Notes: a model not told the origin generated them from the sequence alone. DNA of 64,000 nucleotides from Brevibacterium linens ATCC 9172 (GCF_900169165.1 NZ_FXYY01000011.1:1-64000); one strand, 5' to 3'; counted from the stretch's first letter, positions 7,891 to 17,703 are shown. A program made the numbers and translations.

Positions 7891-8868
7891 TCACTCGATG
7901 ACGTTGTCGGCTTCGTCGATGAGCTTCTGCGGAATCTCGGCACCCTGGGCCTCGGCGGCCTTCGGGTTGACGACGAGCTCGAGGTTCGAGCTGGTCTCGA
8001 CGGGCATTTCGGCGGGCTTCTTTCCGTCCTGGAGGATCTTCAGAGCCATTTCGCCGGTCTGTTCGCCGAGCTTCGTGTAGTCGATGCCGCGGGTGATCGC
8101 CGCGCCGGATTCGACCTGACCGGCCTCCGACCCGACGAGCAGAGCCTTGTTCTTCTCTGCCGCCTGGACCATGGTCGACACGGCCGAGACGACGTTGTTG
8201 TCGGTGGGCACGTAGTAGGCGTCGACCTTGCCGAGCGAGTCCACGGCCTGAGCGAGCTCGCCCGAATTCGCGATCGTCGCTTCCTTGATCTCCACACCGA
8301 GGCCTTCTGCCGCCTTCTTCGCGAGATCGACCTGCACCTGCGAGTTGACCTCACCGGAGCTGTAGACGATGCCGACGGTCTTCGCATCGGGTTTGACATC
8401 CTTGACCAGCTTCAGCTGCTCTTCGACCGGGTTGAGGTCGGAGGTGCCGGTGACGTTGCCGCCGGGGCTGTCATTGGAATCGACGAGTCCGGCTTCTTCG
8501 GCGTCGGTGACGGCGGTGAAGAGCACGGGCTTGTCGGTGATCGCCTGGGCTGCGGCCTGAGCGGCCGGGGTGGCCACGGCGAGGACGAGGTCGAGGTCGT
8601 CGCTGGCGAACTGCTGAGCGATCGAGGTCGCATTGGCCTGTTCGCCCTGGGCGTTCTGCACGTCCCATTCGACGTCGACGCCGGCATCCTCGAACGACTT
8701 CTTGAAGCCTTCGGTGGCGGCGTCGAGCGCCGGGTGCTGCACGAGCTGCGAGACGCCGATGGAGAACGAATCGCCTTCGCCGCCACCGCTCTCACCGCCG
8801 CCGCAGGCCGAAACCGCAAGAATCGAACCGACCGCCACCATCGCTGTGGCCATTTTACTGAGACGCAT
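7891..8868 (-). CDS. ABC transporter substrate-binding lipoprotein
   Basis: A 325-residue receptor of the ABC_sub_bind (TrpX-like) family. The start at 8868 gives the lipoprotein signal MRLSKMATAMVAVGSILAVS followed by A-C, the lipobox Cys at residue 22, then a Gly/Ser/Glu linker. GGGAGAA lies just upstream. Earlier in-frame codons would place charged residues before the signal and are rejected. The body shows the two-lobed family pattern, for example LVLAVATPAAQAAAQAI and DAYYVPTDNNVVSAV. It captures a small ligand outside the membrane for the permease and ATPase encoded downstream. Confidence 0.88.
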   Translation of the reverse strand: MRLSKMATAMVAVGSILAVSACGGGESGGGEGDSFSIGVSQLVQHPALDAATEGFKKSFEDAGVDVEWDVQNAQGEQANATSIAQQFASDDLDLVLAVATPAAQAAAQAITDKPVLFTAVTDAEEAGLVDSNDSPGGNVTGTSDLNPVEEQLKLVKDVKPDAKTVGIVYSSGEVNSQVQVDLAKKAAEGLGVEIKEATIANSGELAQAVDSLGKVDAYYVPTDNNVVSAVSTMVQAAEKNKALLVGSEAGQVESGAAITRGIDYTKLGEQTGEMALKILQDGKKPAEMPVETSSNLELVVNPKAAEAQGAEIPQKLIDEADNVIE

Positions 8869-9133
8869 TCTTCTCCCTTTCGGAATTTCGGTCCGCCGGT
8901 GCGGATCCGTCACGAATTCTGCATTCGACACCGCCGCTCCTCGCGGGCAAGGACCCTGACGGCAATGCAGATGAATGATGCGCCGCCGTCACTCAGACCG
9001 TCCTGAGTTCATGACGCGCATCACGTCGAATGTGATGATATCCACTCTATGGCCCGGCACTGACACCGGGTGCCGAATCCAGGTTTTGGAGACAATCGTC
9101 CCAGTATCGTTATCTGCGGCGACAGTCGTCCCC

Positions 9134-11521
9134 TCAGGCCTCTGTTTCGACGTCCGACCGTCCCAGCACGTCGAGGATCCAGGCGTATTCGAAGGCGATC
9201 TCCTTCCAGGCGTCATACCGTCCGGAGGCTCCTCCGTGACCGGCGACCATTTCGGTCTTGAGCAGAGCGTTCGCACCGACCTCGCGGAGTCGGGCGACCC
9301 ATTTCGCGGGTTCGACGTAGAGGACTCGGGTGTCGTTGAGCGAGGTCACGGCCAAGATCTGCGGGTAGGCCGCCTCGGTGACGTTTTCGTAGGGAGAGTA
9401 CGAGCGCATGTACTCGTAGACTTCCGGATCATGCAGCGGGTCGCCCCATTCCTCCCATTCGATGACGGTCAGGGGCAGCTCGGGCATGAGGATCGAGGTG
9501 AGCGCGTCGACGAAGGGCACGTCGGCGCTGATGCCGGCGAAGAGCTCGGGCGCCATGTTCGCAATCGCGCCCATGAGCAGGCCCCCGGCCGATCCGCCGC
9601 TGGCCACGAGCCGATCCGGACTCGTCCATCCGGTGTCGATGAGGTGGCGGGCGACGTCGATGAAGTCGGTGAACGTGTTCTTCTTCGCCGTGGTCTTGCC
9701 CTGGTCGTACCAGTATCGGCCCATTTCGCCGCCGCCGCGCACGTGCGCGATGGCGAAGACGACGCCGCGGTCGAGCAGCGACAGCCGCGAGACCGAGAAG
9801 TACGGGTCCATGCTCGCCTCGTACGAGCCGTATCCGTAGAGGAGCAGCGGTTTCGCCGAGGCGGCGCTGCCGTTCGCCTCGGCCGCGCCGACTCCGTCCG
9901 CTGCGCCCTCCGGCGAGGCGGGATCGCCGTGTCCGCCGTGTCCGTCGTGTTCGTCGGACTGGTGCAGGTCCTTGCGGAAGACCACCGAGATCGGGATGTC
10001 GGTGCCATCGCCGGCCTTCGCCCACAGGAGGGTTTCGCTGTAGGCGTCGAGGTCGACGGATCCGAGAACGGGCTGACGCTTGAGGACCGTGTCAGTGCCG
10101 TCTGCGACGCTGTGCGAATAGAGCACCGCGGGCGTCGACATGGAGGTGAAATGCAGTCGGACGCTCGTCTGCGCGAATTCGGGATTGCCGCCCAGTGACA
10201 GGGTTCCGGTCTCCCGGTCGAAGGGCAGCTCCTGCAGCGGCCCGAAGGGAGAGGAGGCATCGCCGAGGCGGATGATGCCGACGCGGGCGAAGCCGCCGCG
10301 ACGGTAGCTGAGCACGATGAAGTCGGCGAAGGCGTCGACATCTTCGATGCGCAGGTCATCGACCCGCAGTTCGCCGTTGTGCGTTTCGCCGCTGCGCAGT
10401 TCGCCGTTGCGCAGCTCTCCGCTGCCGCCTGCGGCTTCGGTGACGATGACGTCGCGACCGGGCGCTGTCGGGTCGGCTGCGGGGACGTCGACGAGCTCGA
10501 AATCGGCGCGATTGCGGTTGTGGGTGATGAGGAATCGGTCCTCACCGCCGATGACGGCGTGCTCGACGGTGTATTCGACGCCGTCGACGCGGGGCCAGAT
10601 CTCCTGGGGTTCTGCTTCGAGGTCGTCGACGCTGACGCCCCAGTACCCGGTGGTCGTCTTCGACCCGGTGACGACGAACATCATCCGGCCCGATCGTGAG
10701 AATCCCGATCCGACGAAGAAGCGCTCATCGGGTTCGTGGAAGATGCACACGTCGTCGCTGCTGTCGGTGCCGACCACGTGGCGCCACACCTTCTCCGGCC
10801 GCCAGGCGTCGTCGACAGTGGTGTAGAAGACGAAGCGACCGCTCGGGTCGAGGGAGGCTCCGGCGAAGGTGCCCTCGATCGTGTCGGCGAGGTCGTCTCC
10901 TGCGGCCAGGTCGCGGAGTCGGAGGGTGTAGCGTTCGTCGCCGGTGGTGTCGACACCGTAGAGGAGTCTGCTGCCGTCGTCCGAGAGTGAGAAGGAGCCG
11001 AGGGAGAAGAACTCCTGACCGGCGGCGGCGATGTTCGAGTCGAAGACGACTTCTTCACCGGGCAGAGGTTCTTCTCCGACCTCGGGCGGCGTCCAGTCAT
11101 CGGGCCCGGAGATGGGGATCCGGACGCTGATGCCGTAGTCGAGCCCGGCCTTCGTGCGGGAGAAGTACCAATAGTTCCCGCGCCGGTTGGGCACGGACAT
11201 ATCGGTCTCTTTGATGCGCGTCTTGATCTCGGTGAAGATCGAATCTCGGAGCCCTTCGAGGTGAGCAGTCTGTGCGCTCGTCCAGGCGTTCTCTGCTTCG
11301 AGGTGGGCGATGACTTCGGGCGACTCCTTCTGGCGCATCCACTCGTAGTCGTCGATGAAGGTATGGCCGTGATGGGTGCGCTCGAAGGGAACTTTCTTCG
11401 CCACCGGTGCGGAAGCGGGGGTGGTCGCTGTCGAGGTCCCGGTCTCGGACTTGGTCCCAACCGCGGCCCCGGACGGGGTCTGTGCTGAAGGAACGGTGGC
11501 AGGAGAATCGGCATCAGTCAT
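9134..11521 (-). CDS. ptrB: Oligopeptidase B, S9 family
   Basis: A 795-residue cytoplasmic serine peptidase that cleaves short peptides after basic residues. An N-terminal beta-propeller is followed by an alpha/beta-hydrolase domain with the nucleophile in SGGSAGGLLMG (about residue 643), the Asp in NDTRVLYVEPAKW and the His in VAGHGGASGRYD, giving the catalytic triad. It is about 80-100 residues longer than usual. The extra length is an Ala/Pro/Thr-rich N-terminus, a repetitive GELRNGELRSGETHNGELRV segment in the propeller, and a Gly/His/Ala linker (about residues 520-560) containing the 12-mer motif. It is monocistronic. Confidence 0.88.
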   Translation of the reverse strand: MTDADSPATVPSAQTPSGAAVGTKSETGTSTATTPASAPVAKKVPFERTHHGHTFIDDYEWMRQKESPEVIAHLEAENAWTSAQTAHLEGLRDSIFTEIKTRIKETDMSVPNRRGNYWYFSRTKAGLDYGISVRIPISGPDDWTPPEVGEEPLPGEEVVFDSNIAAAGQEFFSLGSFSLSDDGSRLLYGVDTTGDERYTLRLRDLAAGDDLADTIEGTFAGASLDPSGRFVFYTTVDDAWRPEKVWRHVVGTDSSDDVCIFHEPDERFFVGSGFSRSGRMMFVVTGSKTTTGYWGVSVDDLEAEPQEIWPRVDGVEYTVEHAVIGGEDRFLITHNRNRADFELVDVPAADPTAPGRDVIVTEAAGGSGELRNGELRSGETHNGELRVDDLRIEDVDAFADFIVLSYRRGGFARVGIIRLGDASSPFGPLQELPFDRETGTLSLGGNPEFAQTSVRLHFTSMSTPAVLYSHSVADGTDTVLKRQPVLGSVDLDAYSETLLWAKAGDGTDIPISVVFRKDLHQSDEHDGHGGHGDPASPEGAADGVGAAEANGSAASAKPLLLYGYGSYEASMDPYFSVSRLSLLDRGVVFAIAHVRGGGEMGRYWYDQGKTTAKKNTFTDFIDVARHLIDTGWTSPDRLVASGGSAGGLLMGAIANMAPELFAGISADVPFVDALTSILMPELPLTVIEWEEWGDPLHDPEVYEYMRSYSPYENVTEAAYPQILAVTSLNDTRVLYVEPAKWVARLREVGANALLKTEMVAGHGGASGRYDAWKEIAFEYAWILDVLGRSDVETEA

Positions 11522-11598
11522 GGTCCCACCCTAGTCACTCCGCCCGCCCACCTCGTCTGCGGTCAGTCGGCCGAGGCGTTTCCGCGATTTTCGCTGTT

Positions 11599-11757
11599 AT
11601 GCCTCGGGGAATGACCACGAACAGACGGGCCGCGACGGCCAGGCACCGGCGCGCAGCGATGACCCGCCGTGAGCAGAATGCACTCAACGCGCTCAATGAG
11701 CAGAAAGCGCAGAGCGAGCACAAGCTCGCAGTCGACACTCAGCAAGCTCTAAGGTGA
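11599..11757 (+). CDS. Possible small basic protein, 48-52 aa
   Basis: A short open frame just upstream of tctC, with an alternative ATG at 11611 preceded by GGGGA. The product is Arg/Ala-rich at the start and Glu/Gln/Lys/Leu-rich at the end (EQNALNALNEQKAQSEHKL), which could form one amphipathic helix. Codon third positions are only moderately GC-rich. It may be a leader ORF of the tct operon or chance. Confidence 0.25.
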   Translation: MPRGMTTNRRAATARHRRAAMTRREQNALNALNEQKAQSEHKLAVDTQQALR

Positions 11758-11792
11758 GTCTCGCATCACACTCGCCTTCAAAGGAGAAGACC

Positions 11793-12830
11793 GTGCCACA
11801 GGCGCCACCTCCCGAGGATTCGACGGTCGAATCCTCCCATCCCTCACGACGCACCTTCGGACGCATCGCCTACGGGGCGATCGCCTTGGCGGCGATCGGA
11901 ACGGCGACGACCTACTCGGTCAGGGCCGCCTCAGCGAAGGGCGACCTGTCGTCGAATCTCACCCTCATCGCTCCGGCCGGCGCCGGCGGCGGCTGGGACG
12001 GCTTTGCCCGCGAGACCCAGCAGGCCATGCGCGTCGACCGACTGGCCAACAACGCCCAGGTCGTCAACATCCCCGGAGCCGGCGGCACGATCGGCCTCGG
12101 CAAGTTCTCGACGATGCATGGTCGGGCGGACACGATCCTGGCCACGGGCACCGCCATGGTCGGCGGGATCGCACTGAACGAGTCGCCGGTCGGATTCGAC
12201 AACACCACCCTGATGGCCCGCGTGGCCGAGGACTACGACGTCCTCATCGCCGCCGCCGATTCCCCGCACAATACGCTCGACGATGTCATCGGCGCATGGA
12301 AGAAGGATCCGCAAGGATTCGTGTGGACGGGCGGTTCGGCGGGTTCGGTCGACCATCTCACGATCGCGCAGCTCGCGCTCCTCGGCGGGATCGCCGCGTC
12401 CGACATCACCTATATCCCGAAGTCCGGCGGCGGCGAAGCGATCCAGACGCTGCTCTCGGGGACGACCGATTTCGCCTCCTGCGGCTTCAACGAGGTCTCC
12501 GACCAGATCGAGGCCGGACGCGTCAAGGCCATCGGCGTTGCCGCCCCGAAGCGGATCGAGGGCTTCGACGAGGTGCCGACGATGTCCGAACAGGGCTATG
12601 AGGTCACGCTGACGAACTGGCGCGGCTGGCTCGGAGCGCCGGACATCACCGGCGAGGAATCCGGCCAGCTGCTCGACATCCTTCAGAAGACCCGCGACAG
12701 CGCGGCCTGGAAGGACGCCCTCGAACGGAACAAATGGACCGACGTGTGGCTGACCGGCGACGAATTCGCCGAGTTCATCAAGGAGGACTCGTCACGGGTG
12801 GAGAAGCTGCTGAAGGAGTTGGGACTGTGA
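11793..12830 (+). CDS. tctC: Tripartite tricarboxylate carrier receptor TctC
   Basis: A 345-residue periplasmic-type solute receptor of the TctC/Bug family, which presents citrate-like carboxylates to TctAB. The GTG at 11793 was chosen because AAGGAG at 11781-11786 lies 6 bp upstream and the ATG at 11754 has no ribosome site. The N-terminus has a twin-arginine pattern, SRRTFGRIAYGAIALAAIG, so Tat export is likely. The family glycine-rich motif IAPAGAGGGWDGFAR follows. The stop overlaps the tctB GTG by 3 bp. Confidence 0.87.
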   Translation: MPQAPPPEDSTVESSHPSRRTFGRIAYGAIALAAIGTATTYSVRAASAKGDLSSNLTLIAPAGAGGGWDGFARETQQAMRVDRLANNAQVVNIPGAGGTIGLGKFSTMHGRADTILATGTAMVGGIALNESPVGFDNTTLMARVAEDYDVLIAAADSPHNTLDDVIGAWKKDPQGFVWTGGSAGSVDHLTIAQLALLGGIAASDITYIPKSGGGEAIQTLLSGTTDFASCGFNEVSDQIEAGRVKAIGVAAPKRIEGFDEVPTMSEQGYEVTLTNWRGWLGAPDITGEESGQLLDILQKTRDSAAWKDALERNKWTDVWLTGDEFAEFIKEDSSRVEKLLKELGL

Positions 12831-13492
12831 GCACACAGACGACGAAACGCACGGGCCACCTCGGCGCGGGAACCTGGTGGCAGGGACGGTCAGGACTCAT
12901 CGTTCCCCTCATCATGGGAGCATTCTCGACGTATCTGCTCGTCGGCATCCTCACGATGGACGTGCCTGCGGATGCCGACAGACCGGGACCGCAGTTCTTC
13001 CCGACGATCATCATGCTCGTCGGCTACGCGCTGACGATCCTGCTGGTCATTGCCTATATCCGCAATCCCGAACCCGTCGATGTCGACGATGCGGTCCCGG
13101 CCCAGGTCGAAGAGGACAAGGCGTTCTCGACTCCGGTCACCTCGGCGGTCGCGGCCTCTCGACTCTCCCCTCATGAGGAAGACGAACCCGAGGACGACCG
13201 TGCCGCCCTGGCCGCGGCCCGCAAGGCCGATTCGACGCACCGCACTCACAGTGACTTCGTGTCCCTGGCTTGGGGCGCCGGCGGTTTCGCGGCGTTCGCC
13301 CTCATCCTCGAATTCGCCGGGTGGATCATCGCCGCAGCGCTGCTGTTCTGGTGTGTGGCCCGGTCGATGGGATCGAAGAAGCCGCTGTTCGACCTCACTC
13401 TGGCACTGACGTTCTCGTCCCTGGTCTACATCGCCTTCGCGGTGATGCTGGGACTCAACCTTCCTTCGGGGATTCTGGGAGGTGGCTTCTGA
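12827..13492 (+). CDS. tctB: TctB small membrane subunit
   Basis: A 221-residue protein with four hydrophobic segments, matching the small TctB subunit of tripartite tricarboxylate carriers. The GTG at 12827 overlaps the tctC stop (GTGA) and follows AAGGAG. A long hydrophilic loop of about 70 acidic residues sits between helices 2 and 3, longer than in classical TctB. The gene lies between tctC and tctA, the usual order. Confidence 0.85.
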   Translation: MSTQTTKRTGHLGAGTWWQGRSGLIVPLIMGAFSTYLLVGILTMDVPADADRPGPQFFPTIIMLVGYALTILLVIAYIRNPEPVDVDDAVPAQVEEDKAFSTPVTSAVAASRLSPHEEDEPEDDRAALAAARKADSTHRTHSDFVSLAWGAGGFAAFALILEFAGWIIAAALLFWCVARSMGSKKPLFDLTLALTFSSLVYIAFAVMLGLNLPSGILGGGF

Positions 13493-13493
13493 T

Positions 13494-15041
13494 ATGGACG
13501 CTCTCATGTCCCTCTTCGAAGGCTTCGCACACGCTCTGACCCCGATGAACCTGCTGTGGGTGTTCGTCGGCTGCTTCCTCGGCACCGCCGTCGGCGTGCT
13601 GCCGGGCCTCGGGTCGTCGATGGCGGTGGCTCTGCTGCTGCCGATGACCTTTGCACTCGACCCCACAGGCGCGTTCATCATGTTCGCCGGCGTCTACTTC
13701 GGTGGGCTCTTCGGCGACTCAACGATGGCCATCCTCATGAACACCCCGGGGCAGGCCTCTGCGATCGCCTCGACGTTCGAAGGCCACAAGATGGCCAAAT
13801 CCGGGCGGGCCCCGCAGGCTCTGGCCACCGCTGCGATCGGCGCATTCATCGGCGGGTTCATCTCCTGCTTCCTCGTCGTCTTCGTCGCTCCCGCGTTGGC
13901 GGATCTGTCGACGAGCTTCGGTCCGGCGGAGTTCTTCGCCCTTGCCCTGTTCGCCTTCGTCGCCACCTCCTCGGTGGTCGCCGATTCGGTGCTCAAGGGG
14001 CTCACGGCTCTGGTGCTGGGCATCGGCTTCACCGTCATCGGCATCGACTCGGTTTCGGGCACGGAGCGGTTCACTCTCGGCGTCCCCGAACTCTTCGACG
14101 GTGTTTCGCTGGTCACGGTGACGGTCGGTGTGCTGGCGCTGGGCGAAGTGTTCTTCATCGCCTCCCGGATCCGCCGCCAGGCCACGGACAACACAGTCAG
14201 CTCCTCGGGCCGCCCGTTCCTCTCCCGCAAGGAGGTCGGTGAAGCTCTGCCGGCGTGGCTGCGCGGTACGGCGATCGGTCTGCCTTTCGGCGTCATCCCC
14301 GTCGGCGGTGCCGATGTTCCGACGTTCATGGCCTACGGCCTGGAGCGCAAGCTCGATTCCCGGCGGAAGGATCCGCAGTTCGGACAGGGCGCGATCCGTG
14401 GTCTTGCCGCCCCCGAGGCGGCCGGATCGGCGACGACGGGCATCGCGATGGGTGCGCTGTTGGCTCTGGGTCTGCCGATCTCGGCGACGGCGGCGATCAT
14501 GTTGGCTGCCTTCCGTCAGTACGGCATCCAGCCCGGTCCGCTGCTCTTCGACCGCTCCCCCGAGCTCGTCTGGGGTCTGCTGGCGAGCTTCTTCGTCGCG
14601 ATGATCGTCCTGCTCATCATCAACCTGCCGTTCGCTCCGCTGTGGGCGAAGCTGCTGAAGATCCCGGACCCGTACCTCTACGGCGGCATCGCGGTCTTCT
14701 GCGGCCTGGGCATCTATGCAACGTCCGCCTCGACGTTCGAGCTGCTCATCCTGCTGGGCATCGGCGTGCTGAGCTTCGTGCTCAAGCGCTACGGTGTGCC
14801 GTTGGCGCCGCTGATGATCGGCATGGTGCTCGGGCCTCTGGCCGAGTCGAACCTGCGTGATGCCCTGTTGGCGGCCGGCGGAGATGCGTCGACTTTGGTG
14901 TCCTCGCCGATCACGATCGTCATCTACGTCGTGCTCATCGCCGCTCTGGTCTACACCGGCATCGGCCGAGTGCTCGCCCGCAAGCGGCAGAAGCTGGCGA
15001 CGCAGGAGGTGCTCACTCCGGCGAACTCGTCGCAGGGCTGA
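13494..15041 (+). CDS. tctA: TctA large membrane subunit
   Basis: A 515-residue polytopic protein, the pore-forming subunit of the tripartite carrier. The family motif GTAVGVLPGLGSSMAVALLL is near the N-terminus, and PEAAGSATTGIAMGALLALG is in the second half. The ATG at 13494 is preferred over the in-frame GTG at 13482, because GGGAGG at 13477 is spaced correctly for it. It begins just after the tctB stop, so the three genes form one operon ending at the long hairpin at 15103. Confidence 0.9.
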   Translation: MDALMSLFEGFAHALTPMNLLWVFVGCFLGTAVGVLPGLGSSMAVALLLPMTFALDPTGAFIMFAGVYFGGLFGDSTMAILMNTPGQASAIASTFEGHKMAKSGRAPQALATAAIGAFIGGFISCFLVVFVAPALADLSTSFGPAEFFALALFAFVATSSVVADSVLKGLTALVLGIGFTVIGIDSVSGTERFTLGVPELFDGVSLVTVTVGVLALGEVFFIASRIRRQATDNTVSSSGRPFLSRKEVGEALPAWLRGTAIGLPFGVIPVGGADVPTFMAYGLERKLDSRRKDPQFGQGAIRGLAAPEAAGSATTGIAMGALLALGLPISATAAIMLAAFRQYGIQPGPLLFDRSPELVWGLLASFFVAMIVLLIINLPFAPLWAKLLKIPDPYLYGGIAVFCGLGIYATSASTFELLILLGIGVLSFVLKRYGVPLAPLMIGMVLGPLAESNLRDALLAAGGDASTLVSSPITIVIYVVLIAALVYTGIGRVLARKRQKLATQEVLTPANSSQG

Positions 15042-15102
15042 TCCCAGCGGCCGCGGCGTAGGCCGCCGTCTCCCCCGTCCTTTGTCGTAAACGGCGCCGA
15101 AC

Positions 15103-15156
15103 ATAGGTCAGCACCGGATACTTTCCACCCCCAAGAAGTATCCGGTGCTGACCTAT
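15103..15156. terminator. 21-bp perfect hairpin between convergent genes
   Basis: Arms 15103-15123 and 15136-15156 are exact complements (ATAGGTCAGCACCGGATACTT) around a 12-nt loop, followed by TTTCG. It lies between the converging tctA and MFS genes and could stop transcription from both sides. Confidence 0.75.
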
Positions 15157-15202
15157 TTTCGTGGGGAGTCCACTGCCCGCGCCCACTGCCGGTGAAGCGG
15201 GC

Positions 15203-16747
15203 TCAGCGGTCGGAATCAGATCGGGAGGCTGGTCTCGGCAGGAGTCGCCCGGCCCCCTTGAGGCCAAAGCTCGTGAGCACGGCGGCCACGAGGACGAGGA
15301 CGACGGCCGCACCGGCGGCCCACTGCACGCCGAAGTCGAAGGCAGACACGGCCGCCTCGGTGATTCGTTCACCGGCTGCACCACTCAGCCCGGACGCGTA
15401 TTCGAGCGCGGAGCCGAGCGTATCGAACTGAGCTCTGTCCGCTTTGTCCCCGATCGCGGACTGCAGCGCGGATCCGTACATGAAGGTCGAGAGTCCACCG
15501 AGCACGGTCGTTCCCATGACGGACCCGAATTCGTACGCGGTTTCCGAAATCGCCGAGGCAGCTCCGGCCTTGTGAGCGGGGACCGCGGCGAGGATGAGGT
15601 CGTTCGTGATGACCTCGGCGGTGCCGAGTCCGATGCCGAGGATGAGGAAGGCCAGCAGCATTCCCATCACGGAGTGTTCGGAGGTGAAGGCGATGATGCC
15701 CATGCCGACCGCGTTGAGCGCGAGCGCGCAGGGCACGACGACGCGCGGTTCGAAGCGGGCGATGAGCGGCACTGCCAGATAGCCGGCCGCGACCGAGGTG
15801 ATCAGCCCAGGGATGAGCACGAGGGCGTCGTCGATCGGAGAGAGCCCGAGCACGAGCTGGAGCAGCTGGGTGCCGAAGTAGAGGAACCCGGCCAGCCCCA
15901 TGAGGCTCAGCAGGTTCGACACCACCGCCGAGGTGAACACGGAGTTCGCGAACAGACGGACGTCGAGCATCGGGTTCGGTGTGGCGAGCTGGCGGAGGCC
16001 GAAGCTGGCGCCGGCGACGATCGCCACGGACAGGGTGAACCAGAAGAGGAGGTCGGCGCCAGAAGCCATGCTGTGTTTGATGGCGAAGACGAGCGGGGCC
16101 AGGGCGAGCATCGACAGGATGATGGAGAACGGGTCGAAGCGGCCGGGGTTCGGATCGCGCGATTCGGGCAGCAGGATGGCGGCCGCGGGGATGAAGAGCG
16201 CGATGAGCGGCAGGTTGATGAAGAAGACCGAGCTCCAGTGGAAGTGCTCGAGCAGAAAGCCGCCGACGATCGGACCCAGAGCGGCACCGCCGGAGAACAT
16301 CGCGGCCCAGGTGGCGATCGCGATGCGGCGGTCCTTGTCGTGGTCGAAGATGTTGCGGATGAGCGACAGTGTCGAGGGCATGAGGGTAGCGCCGAAAATG
16401 CCGAGCAGGGCGCGGGCGAGGATGAGCATCTCGGCCGAGGTGGAGAACGCCGCGAGCAGCGAGGCCGCACCAAAGCCGACAGACCCGATGATGAGCAGCT
16501 TGCGACGTCCGACCCGATCACCGAGGCTGCCCATGGCCACCAGCAGACCGGCGAGCATGAGCGCGTAGATGTCGACGATCCACAGCAGCTGCGTGCCCGT
16601 CGGATGCAGGCCGGTGCTGATCGCCGGGATCGCGAAGCCGAGGACCGTGTTGTCGATCGAGATCAGCAGCACGGGGATCATGAGCACCGCGAGACCGGCC
16701 CATTCGCGCCGACCGGCACGCAGCTGTGGAGTCAGTGTCGTTGTCAT
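15203..16747 (-). CDS. MFS drug exporter, DHA2 (14-helix) type
   Basis: A 514-residue major facilitator of the EmrB/QacA type with about 14 membrane helices. The motif-A-like loop is GSLGDRVGRRKLLIIG, and the motif-C-like region is GAALGPIVGGFLL. It is predicted to export toxic organic compounds using the proton gradient. A divergent tetR gene and a perfect 28-bp operator overlap its promoter, so it should be induced by its own substrate. Confidence 0.88.
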   Translation of the reverse strand: MTTTLTPQLRAGRREWAGLAVLMIPVLLISIDNTVLGFAIPAISTGLHPTGTQLLWIVDIYALMLAGLLVAMGSLGDRVGRRKLLIIGSVGFGAASLLAAFSTSAEMLILARALLGIFGATLMPSTLSLIRNIFDHDKDRRIAIATWAAMFSGGAALGPIVGGFLLEHFHWSSVFFINLPLIALFIPAAAILLPESRDPNPGRFDPFSIILSMLALAPLVFAIKHSMASGADLLFWFTLSVAIVAGASFGLRQLATPNPMLDVRLFANSVFTSAVVSNLLSLMGLAGFLYFGTQLLQLVLGLSPIDDALVLIPGLITSVAAGYLAVPLIARFEPRVVVPCALALNAVGMGIIAFTSEHSVMGMLLAFLILGIGLGTAEVITNDLILAAVPAHKAGAASAISETAYEFGSVMGTTVLGGLSTFMYGSALQSAIGDKADRAQFDTLGSALEYASGLSGAAGERITEAAVSAFDFGVQWAAGAAVVLVLVAAVLTSFGLKGAGRLLPRPASRSDSDR

Positions 16748-16752
16748 GCCAT

Positions 16753-16780
16753 CAACTGTACCGTCTGGACGGTACAGTTG
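16753..16780. promoter_or_regulatory. TetR operator at MFS promoter
   Basis: A 13-bp perfect inverted repeat, CAACTGTACCGTC, with a 2-bp centre. It begins 6 bp upstream of the MFS start and 216 bp before the divergent tetR start. The spacing and symmetry fit a TetR dimer pair. Confidence 0.8.
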
Positions 16781-16995
16781 GGAAGCAGGCTGCGATCTCT
16801 AGATCATCCTGCCGCGGAATACAGGTCGCAGTAGCGCATCCTCAGGAGATGCACGGAGTGCTCGACAGCCTCGGCGATGACGTGCCCCCATCGGCACAGC
16901 CGCTTGGCACCGTCGGCTCGTCCCCTCACCGCCTCGGCCCGGTTCCGGGCGCACCGTCCGTCTCATGGGCCCCGCCATCGATTAGGCTCAGGGTC

Positions 16996-17517
16996 ATGGC
17001 ACGCAATCCGACCGCAACCAAGGAGAAGCTCCTCGACGCTTTCGATACGCTCCTCGACGAACACGGCACCGCCGGAGCGACTCTGGACGCAGTAGCGGCG
17101 AAGGCAGGAGTCTCCAAGGGCGGTCTGCTCTACCATTTCGGGTCGAAGGCGGCACTCATCGACGGCAGCCTGGAACGGCTCGACCAGCTGGTCGGCGAAG
17201 ACATCGAAGCGATGAAAGCCGCCGGCAAGCGCCTCCATTACTACTACCTCGAGACCTCGGCCGAGGTCGGCACTCCCCTGGACCGCAGCCTCATCGCCGC
17301 CGGTTGCCTCGCACTCGAGAACGAGGAGGCCAAGGCAGCTCTGCGTAGGACTAGGGAAGCGTGGTTCAACCTACTCAACGACCACCTCGGCGATGCTGAC
17401 CTGGCGATGACGATCCAGCTCATCGGCGACGGCATGTATTTCAATCAGAACTTCGGACTCTCACAGGATGAAGCCCTCGACCACGTGAAGCGGGTGCTCA
17501 CGCGCCTCGGGCTCTGA
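16996..17517 (+). CDS. TetR family repressor of the MFS exporter
   Basis: A 173-residue TetR-type regulator. The start at 16996 gives a normal N-terminus (MARNPTATKEKLLDAFDTLL) and a helix-turn-helix ending GVSKGGLLYHFGSKAALIDG. The longer open frame upstream has no family similarity. The C-terminal half is short, typical of single-ligand drug repressors. It is transcribed away from the MFS gene, with the operator between them. Confidence 0.85.
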   Translation: MARNPTATKEKLLDAFDTLLDEHGTAGATLDAVAAKAGVSKGGLLYHFGSKAALIDGSLERLDQLVGEDIEAMKAAGKRLHYYYLETSAEVGTPLDRSLIAAGCLALENEEAKAALRRTREAWFNLLNDHLGDADLAMTIQLIGDGMYFNQNFGLSQDEALDHVKRVLTRLGL

Positions 17518-17528
17518 GGCACCCCCAT

Positions 17529-17590
17529 GGAGTTCCGGACGTCTCGTGCGGGATATTGCCTCAGCTTTCCGCACAGATCGTCCGGAAGTC
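17529..17590 (-). repeat. Upstream copy of inverted hairpin repeat
   Basis: The reverse strand reads TTCCGGACGATCTGTGCGG, then AAAGCTGAGGC, then an imperfect complementary arm. The same sequence, including most of the loop, occurs in the opposite orientation at 18732-18792, on the other side of the DUF559 gene. The stem here has a few mismatches. Confidence 0.75.
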
Positions 17591-17703
17591 GGCCCACCAC
17601 CGCGGCGTCACTCGCACACAGCTGACTGTGGATGGCGATTCTCTATCCACAGGCTGGTTTCGCGCCATTTCTTTTCAGTGACCGGAAGGCGAAGCTGGCT
17701 CCT

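Noticed and set aside
11754-11792. Longer tctC start at 11754
   Set aside because: No ribosome site precedes it, whereas AAGGAG is correctly spaced for the GTG at 11793 and the shorter protein has a proper Tat signal.
15161-16834. A 557-residue frame antisense to the MFS gene
   Set aside because: Same cause: the reverse strand carries an unambiguous 14-helix exporter.
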